Shown: piece by piece, positions 34,167 through 45,650 of the stretch
How the letters are laid out: each line of letters opens with the position of its first letter
Position numbering within the stretch: the stretch's first letter is position 1
Origin: Platanthera guangdongensis
Taxonomy: Eukaryota > Streptophyta > Magnoliopsida > Asparagales > Orchidaceae
DNA: 64,000 nt
Reading direction: 5' to 3'
Assembly (NCBI GenBank): GCA_039583875.1
Contig: CM077162.1
Coordinates: forward strand, 165,745,220 to 165,809,219
Translations under genes and position numbers: made by a program
The notes under the pieces: model-generated
Seen by the model: only the letters and a program-made list of their open reading frames with translations
What the model was told of the DNA's origin: nothing
The model's database searches: none

Positions 34167-36300
34167 CTCCCCCTCAAGCTGCAGCATATATATCGATCAT
34201 GCCCAGCTTGTCGCAGATGTGGAAAAAGGAAGCGGACACCGGCTTGGTGAAGACATCTGCCAACTCGTTGTCGGAAGTGACAAATGGAGTGCAAATCTAT
34301 TTCTTCAATATTTCTTCCCGAATAAAATGACAGTCGACTTCTATGTGTTTTGTTCTCTCATGAAAGACCAGATTTTTGGAAATGTATATCGCGGCCTTAT
34401 TGTCACAGAACATAGGAAGAGGATAGTTGTAAACCTCTCCTAAGTCCAGCATGAGAGCCCGCAACCACTTCAACTCACATGTAGTCGATGCCATGCTGCG
34501 ATATTCCTCCCCTGCACTAGACCTGGAAACTACAGACTGTTTCTTGCTCTTCCAACTCACAAGATTGCCTCCAACAAATGTGCAGAAACCTGATGTCGAT
34601 TTGCGGTCTCCTTTGTCATCCACATAGCTTGAATCAGAGTAAGCTTCAACCCTTAGGTGACCATTCTTCTAAAATAGGAGTCCTTTTCCTGGAGCAGCTT
34701 TAATATACTCTAATATCCTCAGAGCAGATTGTAGATGACACTCCCTCGGAGCTTGCATGAACTGGCTCACCTTGCCAACAGCATAAGAGATGTCGGGTCT
34801 GGTTACCGTGAGATATATGAGTTTGCCCACCAGACGCCGGTATCTCGTAAGATCGGAGAGAAGAGGCGAGTCATCTGTCCAAGTTTTGTCTTCTCCAGCA
34901 GCCATAGGACAACGTGCAGGTTTAGCACCAGTGAGTCCTGCCTCCTTTAAAAGATCAAGAGCATACTTCCGTTGGGAAAGGACCATGGAGTTGGGCTTTC
35001 TAGAGATTTCAATCCCCAGAAAGTATTTCGGGGAGCCCATATCCTTTGTGACCAGATGTTGACGAAGGTGTTTCTTGGTCATCAATACCCCATCCTGGTC
35101 ATCGCCAGTAAGAAGAATGTCATCAACATAAACCGCAAGAACAACACGACCAGAGGCGGTTTTCTGAACAAACAAGGAGTGATCTGCTGAGCTTCTTGTA
35201 AAACCAATGGCCGCAACAATGCCACTGAACTTGTCAAACCAGGCACGAGGACTCTACTTGAGGCCATAGATAGCCTTCTTTAGCCGGCATACCTGTGTCT
35301 CCCCCTGAGCAACATACCCAGGAGGTTGCTCCATGTAAACATCTTCCTGCAGATCACCATAGAGGAAGGCATTCTTAATATCGAGCTGCGAGATGAGCCA
35401 ATCCCTGTTGACAGCCACAGAGAGAAGAACCCTAATAGTGCTGAGACGAGCCACTGGAGAGAAAGTGTCAAAGTAATCTACGCCATAAGTTTGGGTAAAA
35501 CCCTTGGCAACCAGGCGAGCCTTATAACAATCCACACTGCCATCCGGGAGAAACTTCACCACGAAGACCCATCGACAACCAACAACATCCGTGCCGAAAG
35601 GAGGAGGAACAAGGGTCCAGGTACCCCGTTCAGTTAGAGTAGCAATCACCTCATCCATGGCAACTTTCCAATGAGGAATAGTAAGGGCCTCCTGGTAGGA
35701 ACGGGGGGTGGCAGTGGCCGAGATAGCCAGTGCAAAAGCTCGGTGAGAAGGGGTAAGTCGATCGTAGGAAACAACTGCAGTAAGCGGGTGTTGGGTACAT
35801 GCCCGAACCCCTTTGCGAAGAGCAATCGGGAGATCCAGGTCAGCAGGTGCCTCAGTATCCGGAGTATCCGTGGTGGAGAGAGCTGGCCCGGGAGTAGAGA
35901 GAGATGGCAGCGGAGTGGAGGGAGAAAGCGGAGTAGAGGGTGGAGATGATGGTGATGGGGAAGAGGGTGGAGAGGGTGGAGATGGCGGAACATCAGTGGG
36001 AGCAGAGGGAAGGGATGGGTTGGTAGGAAAAGTAGGATCGGGAGCAGGAGAGGAGGAAGCGGGAGAGAAGTAAGATGCATTGGCAAAGAAGGTGACATCC
36101 GCAGAGACAAATTGCTTGCGGGTAACGGGGTCAAAGCAACAATAACCTTTCTGAGTGGGAGAGTACCCCAGAAAAACACATTTAGTGGCATGTGGTGAGA
36201 GTTTATCACGGGTGTAGCGGGAGAGTGCACAAAGGCAGTGCACCCAAAGATGTGTAGAGGAAGAGGAAGTTGCCGAAAGAGCCGGCTGTCGAGGAAGCCA
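34167..36300 (-). pseudogene. Copia pol fragment: integrase end, reverse transcriptase, RNase H
   Basis: Minus strand, in order: '[18 protein letters not shown]' (integrase C-terminal GKGY region), a Ser/Pro-rich linker, '[18 protein letters not shown]', '[20 protein letters not shown]', '[20 protein letters not shown]' with a catalytic Asp, 'LAVYVDDILLTGDD' (YVDD), 'RYRRLVGKLIYLTVTRPDIS', and RNase H 'DRKSTSGFCTFVGGNLVSWK' and 'KTKHIEV'-like end. Only about three stops break it, two consistent with C-to-T changes (for example near 35255), so it is fairly young. It is truncated at about 36300: protease and most of integrase are gone. It sits inside the Tat-like element, replacing the position of Tat pol. 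Confidence 0.9.
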
Positions 36301-37306
36301 AACGTGGCCGCGCGCATGGCCCCAGGCCGGGTGCGGCCAGGCCACGCGCGACCAGGCCGCGCGGGCGGGCAATACTAGAAAACAGACTTTTGGCCAGAGC
36401 AAATTTCCCTGGCAAAAAGTCCAAAACCGTGGCTAAAAAGCTTTAGCCACGGTCTAGCCACGGGAAAAAACCGTGGCTAAAGTCGGCGTGGCTAAAAATT
36501 TTAAGCCACGAATTAGACGTAGTAAATAGTATTAGACATGGGGAAAAACTATCGTGGCAAATAAGCCAACTATTAGCCACGGTATGAAACCCTGTCAAAA
36601 AGTAAAATCATTATTTTTTAAAAACTATTTGCCACGGTTACAAGCCGTGGCAAATACTAATTTATGTTTTTTTAAAAAAAATTTACATTCAAAATACTCT
36701 AGATCTCATGAAATTCCAACTTCCAATTATAAATGAATCAATAAACAAATCTTATGTATTACTAATCAATACTCTAGATCTCATGAAATGCCAACAAAGT
36801 AAAGATCAAATCTTGTCGGGAGAGAAATAGTAGTGGTTGGGTGGTTAATGAAGTTGGGGACATAAACTTGACAATATTAGTCTCAGTTCTTAAATCATGT
36901 CTTGCATCATTGTCTACAAGAGATAACTAATACAGTAAGAAGTTTTGCACTTGTAGACAATGATGTAAAATAAAAGCGCACACTCGCGTACATTCTATTA
37001 GTCTTGGTGCATGTTATTTAATGATAGTAGGAAACTAAGTAGAAATAACAAAATAAAACTGATTGAAGATTCAACTTCAATAATCCAGGCTACAGTTACA
37101 TAGTCCATGGAGAAAGAGTGAAAAAGGATGTAGAAGGCTAAATCATTTAATAGGTGTAAAGTTACACTCTCCCATACAAAGTCCGTTACTTCCAAAACAT
37201 GTGAACTCCAAAATAGTCTATAATCAGTTTGGCAAGAAGATACAACAATTAGCAAAATCCCAATGAGTCACACTAACTCTGTATATCAATGAGATAACAA
37301 TAATAC

Positions 37307-37455
37307 CCGAGTTGGGAGAGGGAACAATTAATGTTGCCAGCTTCCTTTAGACATTCACCTGCAACACGTGTGGACTTCTGTCTTTCTGATCCAGCTAAAT
37401 CCACAAGGTTGATTTGATTGGTCCTTAAGCTATTAGATCCATTTGACTGGTCCAT
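37307..37455 (-). pseudogene. Captured kinesin motor-domain exon fragment
   Basis: Encodes '[19 protein letters not shown]', '[17 protein letters not shown]': the kinesin switch II (DLAGSE) and the following helix, closest in style to plant KIN-12/phragmoplast-orienting kinesins. A GT donor follows at 37306-37305, where these genes have an intron, so the fragment is from genomic DNA, not cDNA. Compared with the family, Gly-Ala after ST is Arg-Val and two conserved Arg are Cys; the Arg-to-Cys changes fit CpG decay. Only this exon is recognisable; it cannot make a motor. KIN-12 is an inference from a short piece. Confidence 0.75.
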
Positions 37456-39279
37456 TAGCGCCGACAGCTTCCTTTAAATAGCCTTGTTTGTCCTTTATAC
37501 TTTGCTACACATCCATCATAATATTATCATTTCTGCCACAGTAAACTCACATGTCAATTAGTGGCTGCTGAGCATGTAGATATACAACCTAAATTTGTAT
37601 CTTTTTTGGATAACCAATGGACAAAATGAGAGTTCAATTAGAAGGCAAAGAAGAGAAGCTCAACTTCCCATATAAAACAAATTGGAAGCACTCCACTGTT
37701 GGAGATTGTGAAGATTAAGAGTTTTGTAGTGATAAATGACATTCTTGAATGGCTCAAATTTACAGGTCCCCCGCTACACACCCTTTGCTCCTAATTCTAC
37801 TAAGATTTCTCCTCTATACTATCTTCTTGTCATTGCAATTAAGGGCGCAGTCCATTAACTACGGGATTCCTGCAATTTGAAGTTTTACACTGTCAGAGTC
37901 AAGCTATATACTCAAATGATTTACAGCTAAGAAAAGATGAGTTAAAGACTTAAAGTTACCGGCTCATCGCTTAAGCTAAGAACCATTTACAGCCGACTGT
38001 CATTCATTTGGACAAATAATTACTTCTTCTGATCAAAGACTAGATGTAGCTTCAACCAATAGCATGAAATGCCAAAACTCCGAAATATGAAAATCAGTGC
38101 AAGGAATGCTCCTGAGAATGTCGGAGAGAGCAAAATAAGAACAAAAATTATAAGAAAAAAAGAGCACAAAGAATTTTATTTGATTTTGCACTTTTGCCAT
38201 GTCAATACAAAGGATCACGAGAGTGTTATATTTCATATGAATGGTTCTTGGAAAGATAGCATGAAATTAACTTAAACTATTCACAAAAATATCTCCGCAT
38301 CTCCAACAGTCGGTTTCCAGCATTTGTTTAACATTTGGAATGAACAGTTGTATCTTCATGATAAGCAATAATGTTCCAATTATTATTCCTTCCTCCAAAT
38401 TCAAATATGGGAGGAGGAAGTCACAGATGAGCTAATCTTCCATCAACAGTGGTCAGTTGAAGCAATTTTGCATTAGCGGTTAAAGAGACAAACTAATAGA
38501 TATAGTAAATATAAACATTTCTTGTAACCTTCCTTTTTTCTTAGATAAAAAGATCCTTAGGTTGGTTATTTTCAAAAGAGAATTAAGAACATGAAAAAAA
38601 CGGCACCTTCAATAAGCGATGGCAGGTTTATTTCCCAAATTAGATGCATTTTCATCTTTTCATGAAACTGTGGGGCAGTTTTTAAACAAATTCAAATTAA
38701 GAATATCAACTATAGAAAACATCTTTGGAACTAAACAATGCAATTTTTTGGACTTTTATTATATATATTAGCAAGTTATAAAATGAATAAATGACTTCTA
38801 TCAAGTTCAACTATACCATATCATGGTATGCTTCTGTCAACGATTGACCATCATAAAGAGAAAAAAATTTGAAAAAAGTAAAACAATAAGATATTACCCA
38901 GGGAAATGTTCTATAAAAGTGTTTTAATGAAGCAACATTTTGAAGGGACCAAGTAGTCTTCAACATATTCCACCAAATAAAACATGTTTTCATGAAAAGA
39001 TAATGAATAAACATAATTCAGAACCAACTGACAGAATCATGAAAAACCAATTTAGAGACAATTAAGAAAACGGAAAAAAGACTCAGCACTTAGATGAAGA
39101 AAATGGTGACCATGCTGAGAGAAGAAGGAAAACAACTACCACAGAAAAATCATGGATCAAGGGCCCCAAAATTGAAAGCTGCAACTAGTTAGAGCCAATA
39201 TTTATAAATAGTTAATAGACTTAACGGGACTGCGAACCAAATCAAACTAATATTTTTTTTTACTTCAACTCTCTTCATC
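37456..39279. other. CACTA interior without recognisable coding
   Basis: AT-rich with no long open frame or motif that I recognise. It may be introns or captured host DNA upstream of the kinesin exon. Confidence 0.4.
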
Positions 39280-39660
39280 TTGTGTATACGATGCAAAGGA
39301 ACTCAATGATTCGGAGCCAACACCGGCCTCAACCAAGAAATAAGATGCAAAAGGACTCGAAAATGAGAGGAAGAGAAATCACACAAAAATTGGAGATATT
39401 CGTTACCCAAGTTCACTCAATGATGCAGTGGAAAATCTCTCTCCACGAGATCCGCCGGAATCACAGCAGAACGGGAGTTAAGATGCACGAGCCCACCGGA
39501 ATCACACCGCGAGAGAACGGGAGCGGCGCGGTTGTCGTCACCGGGCGATCAGAAGGCGTCCAACGGAATGGAGCTGGCGACAAGCTATTCGCACAAGGGG
39601 GGTGGCCATAATCGCCCGAACCCTAGGGGAAGCTCTTCACGGGATTCTCCAAAATGAAAC
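39280..39660 (-). other. Possible captured gene 5' exon
   Basis: GC-richer than its surroundings. The minus strand reads CCCTAGGGTTCGGGCG and then an ATG at 39609 starting a 23-codon frame ('MATPLVRIACRQLHSVG') that ends at a TGA. The AGGGTT leader before ATG is common in plant genes. I cannot identify the gene; it may be the start of the same captured locus as the kinesin exon or something else. Confidence 0.3.
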
Positions 39661-39933
39661 CTGCTTTTCAATTCTTCCCATAGCCTTTAAAAGATTTACA
39701 TTAATTAAAAAAAATTAATAATCAGCACTTAATTTAGGTCAATAATCTCTTTTTTGCCATGAATATTATTTTTCATGGCTAATACATATGTATTAGCCAC
39801 ACTATTTATAACCCTGGCTATAAAATAACTATTAACCTGGGTTTTTTCAATCGTGGCTAATATCAGTGTATTAGCCACGATTTTTAGTCCCTGGCCAAAA
39901 AAAGTGTAGCCATTACTCACTTTTCTAGTAGTG

Positions 39934-41073
39934 GGGACAAGCCGCGCGGGCGAGGCGGGTTACGCGAGGCGGTCCGCGCACGCGGTAGGTGGGCTTCTCC
40001 CTCCTACGCTTCTGGGCCCCCTCAAACTGCTGGCGATGGGCTTCAATAGCTTCGTCAGCGGTGATCTGAGCCTCCACCCGATGCACGAGGTCAGGATAAC
40101 TAGCGACGGTCTCTCTCAATAGCGCTGAGTAGAAGCCGCTCGGGCAGAGGCCTCCCAAAAATACCCCTCGCAACAATTCGGGGTCAACACCTGGAATTTG
40201 GCGGGCCTCTACAGTAAAACAGCGGAAGAAGTCCTTTAGGGTTTCTCCTTCGTTCTGGCGGATCCCAGAGAGGTGGGAGGGGTCGTGAACGATCCTGCGA
40301 TTAGCGATAAACTGATCGACAAACTGCCTTGTTAGCCCCCTAAAGTTGGTGATGGTCCCTGCCCTTAATGAATGGAACCATGTTTGGGCCTGGACTTTTA
40401 AAGTGGCCGGAAACACTTGGCAGAGCAACTGGTCTGGGGCATTATAGATCCTCATAATGGTGGTTAAGTGATTAACATGCTCTAGTGGGTCGTCAATCCC
40501 GTCGAACGTTTTGATGTTTGGGAGCTTGAACCCATGTGGGATTGGATGGTCGATAATTTGTAGTGCCAAAGGGGAGCCTTGGCAAAGCGGTCGGCGAATG
40601 TGAACACTTCTTCCTCCTGCTTGGCGGTATTCCTCAGCGATGACCTCCTGGATCTCTTCTCGAGTAAATCTTTCAAGTGTTGGAAGGTGGGTGTCATTGA
40701 CCAGGTTGCGTCGATGGTGGTCTGCTCCGTCCCCTCTCTGGGCCGGGGGAGTGGAACCGGCGACCTCAGAGTATTCCTCAGGTCCTTCTTGTATTGAAGG
40801 AACTTCCTGGGTTCTGCGTTGATTCAGCTGCGGCGGAAGATTTGCTGGCGTTGGTGGTTCTGCCGGTGCGGGTGGTGCCCCCAAGTTTTAGGTGAAGGTG
40901 AGCATTTCAGTTTACTGCTCTTTCATTTGGCAAACAAGCCCCTCCAAGGCGGTAACAGGGGCAAAAGCTGCCTCAGCGGTTAGCGGAACATCTACCAAAA
41001 AGTGGTAGCGTGCCGGCTCGACGTGTCGGCCTAGGGCGGACCCTTCAGCGGTGTGAGTGCTTCTCTTGGCCAT
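39934..41073 (-). pseudogene. Tat-like gag
   Basis: Starts at ATG 41073 ('MAKRSTHTAEGSALG'), 68 bases past the primer site. Stops at 40917 and near 40893 break the N-terminus; then an open 319-codon stretch carries the retrotransposon gag domain: 'QIIDHPIPHGFKLPNIKTFDG', shortened here to its core, 'DPLEHVNHLTTIMRIYNAP', 'AQTWFHSLRAGTITNFRGL', 'SGIRQNEGETLKDFFRCF' and 'AEAQITADEA'-like end. The Arg-rich tail is cut by the CACTA insertion at 39933 and appears to resume at 36369-36300. Protease, reverse transcriptase and integrase of this element are absent from the window. Confidence 0.85.
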
Positions 41074-41140
41074 TGGAACATGATTCAGGAGCGGCTGAGC
41101 TGGTGATCTAATTCTTTTGAAGGATGCTGGGAATCATTTT

Positions 41141-41156
41141 CGCACAGATGGCGCCA
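41141..41156 (-). other. Primer binding site of Tat-like element
   Basis: Minus strand TGGCGCCATCTGTGCG, three bases after the LTR end; the TGGCGCC(G/A)TCTGTG form is usual for Tat-clade gypsy elements. Confidence 0.85.
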
Positions 41157-41159
41157 AAC

Positions 41160-42017
41160 TGTTGCGGGCTAACTCGATGCCCCGGTCGGACCAGATTCAA
41201 TTGGACTGCCTTAGCTTGCGGGGCGGTCGAGCGGGCGCACAGTCAGAGAAAAGGAAGGATCTACTCAAGATGTGATGACGTGGAAAAACTTCTAAGTTGG
41301 GTAAAAAACCACGTACTGGATCTGTGCCGGTCAAAATCCACTAGCTGCTTAGTGGTTATAGTGCGTTTGGAGAATCAGGGCGATAGGCCACTCCCGTTAC
41401 AACTTGAGGTGAGAGAAGAGGTCTACAGCTCCCGTGGGCAACATGCTGCATTGCAGGAGCACTTTGGGTACTAGAATGCGAGTAGCGGCTCTGGTGCTCT
41501 GTAGCTTGGATTGCGGGTCCGCCGCGCGCCTAATTGCAAGGATCGTCTTCTTCCTCCTCTGCTCGCTCTGGAACTTGGGCGTTTTCCGACTGTTGTTGCT
41601 CTGGTGGCTCGTGGTGGCTGGAGGTGGCTGGAGGATGACTCGAGGGAGGAGTCCGGCAGAGCTCTGACCTGAGGAAGAAGATGACCAGGAGCCAAAAGAT
41701 GATGAGTAAGGAGGCCCTCAGGCTCCTTTTATAGCCTTCAGGAGAGGATCATGGCGGGCGGCTGCAGCTGTCCGGCCAGCGGCGACCACTACGCCGCCGG
41801 CGGCGGCGGCCAGCCAGCGGCGGGGGCGGCCGGCGGTGGCGGCCGGTCGGTGGTTACCTCCCAATGGGGGTGGCTTTAGTGGAGAGAGAGAGGGAGTGGG
41901 CCCCACCCCCATGTTCTCCTCATCATGGGAGGTGGGGTTGACTAGTCAACCCCATGATCTCCCATTTTGGGGGAGATCATGGGGGGCATGCCTTATAAAT
42001 GATGGTGTAACCCATCA
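41160..42017 (-). mobile_element. 5' LTR of Tat-like gypsy element (858 bp)
   Basis: Runs TGTTGCGGGC to ACCCATCA on the plus strand, with target duplication CTACT at 42018-42022 matching 32532-32536. The TATA box on the minus strand is at about 41733-41725. Together with the left LTR it defines an element of 9481 bp including nested insertions. Confidence 0.92.
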
Positions 42018-42390
42018 CTACTGTTATTTACGTTTTTAATAATAAACAATCTGACGGCTGATATAATATCATATATGGCCGCAATCCTTCTAATTAATTT
42101 TAAATTCATGCAGTTGATATTTTTTTATATGCTATATATATATATATATATCTTTACCACTATAAAGAAAATATAAAGTTATGAGTTCAAAATTCAAATA
42201 GCCGTTAGATCATGGTTTGATAATTTATTAACCGTCAGATCATTTTATCATTAAAAAACTAAAAAGTATAGAGCTCCTAAAGCTAGAGAGAGGGAGAGGG
42301 AGAGAGAGAGAGTGGCTGAGAGGGTGGATGGGATATAATTATATAATTATAAATATAATATATTATATCTTAATTATATTATATATAGGC
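42018..42390. mobile_element. Right arm of composite inverted repeat and a related unit
   Basis: 42018-42150 continues the arm interrupted at 32536: AATAATAAACAATCTGACGG and GATATAATATCAT are the inverse of 30840-30900. 42160-42390 is a further diverged copy of the same family with a GA-rich run. Non-coding. Confidence 0.65.
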
Positions 42391-42940
42391 TAGGGCTGAT
42401 ATCGAGTCAAGTTCGAGCGATTTTGGCTCGGCTCGAAATCAAAATTTTCGACTTGAAATCGGCTCGAAATCGACTCGAAATCGAAATTGACTTCGAGTCG
42501 AGACGGCTCGACTCGAAATGACTCGATTCCAAGTCGGCCCAAAATCGAATCAGTTCAGCTCGAAACCAGATCAAATCGGCTTGAAATTGAGCAATTTTTT
42601 CGTTTTATTCTTAATTTACTCAAAATTAAATTGGGAAACCTATAAATTTATTAAATAAAACACTTAAAGCCTTCGTTTTTTATTTATGTTTAAATTTTGT
42701 TATTTTTAATCTTAAAATATGAATATATTAATAAATACATAATTTTTTAAATTAATTCAAGTTGATTCGAATCATATTTCGAGCGATTCAGTGCTGGCTC
42801 GAAATCGACTCGAAATCAGATTCGAGTCAAATTGAATCGACTCAAATTGAGTCGAATCAATTTTAACCGATTCTGATTCGGCTCAATTTTCGAACGATTT
42901 TCGAGCGACTTTCGAGTTTCGAATAATATGCTCAGCTCTA
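42391..42940. mobile_element. hAT-like MITE, second family (550 bp)
   Basis: Starts TAGGGCTGATATCGAG; its right end read inverted is TAGAGCTGAGCATATTATTC. Flanks are ATATAGGC and ATATAAGC, a 7/8 match for an 8-bp duplication. The interior is AT-rich with GGCTCGAAATCGACTCGAAA repeats near both ends. No coding. Confidence 0.75.
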
Positions 42941-43190
42941 ATATAAGCGGGGGAGAGAGAGAGAGAGAGAGGAAGAGAGATAATAGTGGTAAAGATTATA
43001 TTTTATATATTATATTAGAGAGAGAGGAGAGAGAGGGCGACTTAAGAGGAGGCAGCCGTCGGGCAGATGAGTTTAGTAGTTTACTCTCTCTATATATAAT
43101 AAATATATTATCTAATATATAATTATGTATATATAAATTATATATCTTAATCTATATTATATTATATGTATAGTCCGGGAGAGAGAAAGA
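42941..43190. repeat. GA-rich and TATAAT-rich simple sequence
   Basis: (GA)n runs alternate with ATATATTATA tracts. No coding. Confidence 0.7.
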
Positions 43191-43364
43191 GAGAGGGGCG
43201 GCTGAGAGGGGGCACGACGAAAATTATTTGTGAAGCAACCAAAGGCGGCCTGAGAACATCGAGCACGGGTGGAGCCCGTGCGGAGGCACGCGAAGCCCGC
43301 CTGGATGCGGCCGAAGACCGCCCGAGAGCATCGAGCACGGGCGTAGCCCGTGCGAAGATGCTCA
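43191..43364 (+). mobile_element. GC-rich hairpin element ending at a TA-rich microsatellite
   Basis: Internal hairpin GCACGGGT-GGA-GCCCGTGC at 43265-43283 region, CGAAGCCCG and CGAAGACCG motifs, terminal hairpin GCACGGGC-GTA-GCCCGTGC at 43335-43353, then GAAGATG-CTCA and a TATATA tract. Same tail plan as 28327-28356. Confidence 0.55.
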
Positions 43365-43544
43365 TATATATACATATATTTATATATATATAAGATATTC
43401 CAGTTAACAAATAAGTTTAAAAAAAATTCAGGACAAATTTTCGAGATTTACAGAGGCTTATAAGCTTATTCAACCAGCTTAATTATTCATTCGGATAGCC
43501 TGAAAAAAATAATCATATTTAACTAATTTAAGTGGCCACAAAAT

Positions 43545-43680
<136 letters not shown>

Positions 43681-43682
43681 AA

Positions 43683-44112
43683 TAACGCTGATATCGAGTC
43701 GAGTTCGAGTGATTTTGACAATTTCAATTTCGAGTCTAGTCGGCTTGACTCAAAATGGCTCGATTCCGAGTCGACTCGAAATCGAATCGAGACGACACAA
43801 AATTGAATAATTTTTCTTTTTACTCCTATTTGGCTCAAAATTAAATTGGACAACCTATAAATTTAGCAAACAAAACACTTAAAAAACTTAATTCTTTTTA
43901 TTTTGATTTAAATATTATTATTTTTAATTAAAAAATAAGAATATATCAATAAATACATAATTTATTTAATTGATTCGAGTTGATTCGAATAATATTTCAA
44001 GCGATTCAGGACTGGCTCGAAATCACATATATTCGAGTCAAATTGAGTAGAATCAATTTTAATCAATTCCGATTCGACTCAATTTTCGAGTTTTGAATAA
44101 TATGATCAGCTA
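43683..44112. mobile_element. Second copy of the 42391 MITE family (430 bp)
   Basis: Starts TAACGCTGATATCGAGTCGA and ends GAATAATATGATCAGCTA, matching both ends of the 42391-42940 element. The interior is shorter. I could not see a clear target duplication in the TA/GA-rich flanks. Confidence 0.7.
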
Positions 44113-44172
44113 TAAATATATGTATATATATATATATGTATATATATATGTATATATATATATACATATATG

Positions 44173-44204
<32 letters not shown>

Positions 44205-44511
44205 TATATGTCTATATATATATGTCTATATATATGTATATATATATGTCTATATATATGTCTATATATATATATATGTATATATATATGTCTATATATA
44301 TGTCTATATATATGTCTATATATATAGACATATATATATATGTATATATATATCTATATATATGTATATATAGACATATATATATACATATATATGTCTA
44401 TATATATGTCTATATATAGACATATATATATAGACATATATATAAACATATATATATAGACATATATATATATACATATATATGTCTATATATATGTCTA
44501 TATATATGTCT
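44113..44511. repeat. (TATATG/TATATC)n microsatellite
   Basis: About 400 bp of TATATATG and TATATGTC units on both strands; the tyrosine/isoleucine open frames are artefacts. Confidence 0.9.
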
Positions 44512-45160
44512 ACAAGCATTCGTGCACGGGGGACCCCGTGCGGGCAACATTCGTTGTGAGTGCGATATTTGTCAAGGGGGCGACATTCGTCATGGGTGCG
44601 ACATCTGTCGATGGGGCGACAATCGTCGTGGGTGCGACATTTTTTGAGGGTGCGACATTTGTCGAGGGGGCGACATTCGTCGTGGGTGCGACATTTGTCG
44701 AGGGGGCGACATTCGTTGTGGGTGCGACATTCGTCGAGGGGGCGACATTCGTCGTGGGTGCGACATTCGTCGAGGGGGGCGACATTCGTCAAGGGGGCGA
44801 CATTCGTCGAGGGGGCGACATTCGTCGTGGGTGCGACATTCGTCGAGGGGGCGACATTCGTCGAGGGGACGACATTCGTCGTGGGGGCGTCATTCGTCGT
44901 GGGTGCGACATTCGTCGTAGGTGAGGCATTCGTCGTGGATGCGACATTCGTCGTGGGTGCGGCATTCGGCGTGGAGGCGACATTCGTCGTGGGGGCGGCA
45001 TTCGTCGTGGGAGCGGCATTGGTCGTGGGAGCGACATTTCTCGTGGGGGAGCGACAATCGTCGTGGTGGAGACAATCGTCGTCGGGGCGACATTTGTCGT
45101 GGGAGCGACATTCGTCGTAAGGGCGACATTCGTCGTGGGGGCGACATTCAAGCCAGAAAA
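44512..45160 (-). repeat. 18-bp minisatellite inside a hairpin-tailed element
   Basis: The left end (minus strand terminus) has the hairpin GCACGGGG-GA-CCCCGTGC at 44524-44541, followed outward by CTTG and the microsatellite. From about 44540 to 45155 a unit GCGACATTCGTCGTGGGT/GCGACATTCGTCGAGGGG repeats some 34 times with substitutions. Because 18 is a multiple of three, several frames stay open (for example '[12 protein letters not shown]'), but nothing suggests translation. Confidence 0.8.
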
Positions 45161-45550
45161 CCCATTTTTTTATTTGACATCAATGTTGATCTTTCTGATT
45201 GCTTAAAGTTCTACCTACATGTCAATTTCTCAACTGAAAGATATAGTACCTAAACACCTAGAGGGGGGGTGAATAGGTGACCTAAATCTTTTTAATTTTT
45301 TATGGCAGCAATCAGTTAATTTCACAGAATTCTATCTACTATAACACAGCACATATGCAACAATCACAGCCAACAACAATCACACAGTAGACACAGAGTT
45401 TTATAGTGGTTCCCCAAGCTTTGGGTACATCTACTTTCTCCCTTCGCCTATCTAGTAGTGTACTAGATTCGGCCAAACTCCTCCACTATCTCAGAACCCA
45501 AACTGGTTCCTACACCTCAGGCCCAAGGCCCTACAACTCAGCTTTTCCAC

Positions 45551-45650
45551 AAAGCCTACACTCAGCCACAAGGGCCTACACTCAGCCACAAAGGCCTACA
45601 CTCAGCCACCAAGGCCTACACTCAGCCACCAAGGCCTACACTCAGAGATT
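45551..45650. repeat. 20-bp tandem repeat in copia LTR U5
   Basis: Five copies of AAGGCCTACACTCAGCCACC with minor changes. The equivalent at 54313-54390 has about four. Confidence 0.9.

Larger units (their letters stand above)
36370..39933. mobile_element. Non-autonomous CACTA (En/Spm) transposon, 3564 bp
   Basis: Left end CAATACTAGAAAA and right end (inverted) CACTACTAGAAAA match at 12 of 13 bases and begin the CACTA-type termini. Both sides are flanked by GGG (36367-36369, 39934-39936), the 3-bp duplication expected. The subterminal regions (36420-36660 and 39760-39910) are packed with CCGTGGCTAAA/TTAGCCACGG motifs in both orientations, where CACTA transposase binds. No transposase (TNPA/TNPD) coding is visible; the interior holds captured gene-like DNA including a kinesin exon. 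It interrupts the Tat-like gag. Confidence 0.9.

Noticed and set aside
35646..36317. 223-residue leucine/proline-rich frame
   Set aside because: Alternate frame of the copia integrase/reverse transcriptase linker.
37273..37455. A working kinesin gene
   Set aside because: Only one exon of the motor domain is present, without P-loop or neck, inside a CACTA element.
44093..44419. Tyrosine/isoleucine-rich 108-residue frame
   Set aside because: A microsatellite read as protein.
44560..45120. 186-residue repeat protein
   Set aside because: It is the 18-bp minisatellite read in a frame that happens to stay open; other frames and the other strand are open as well.
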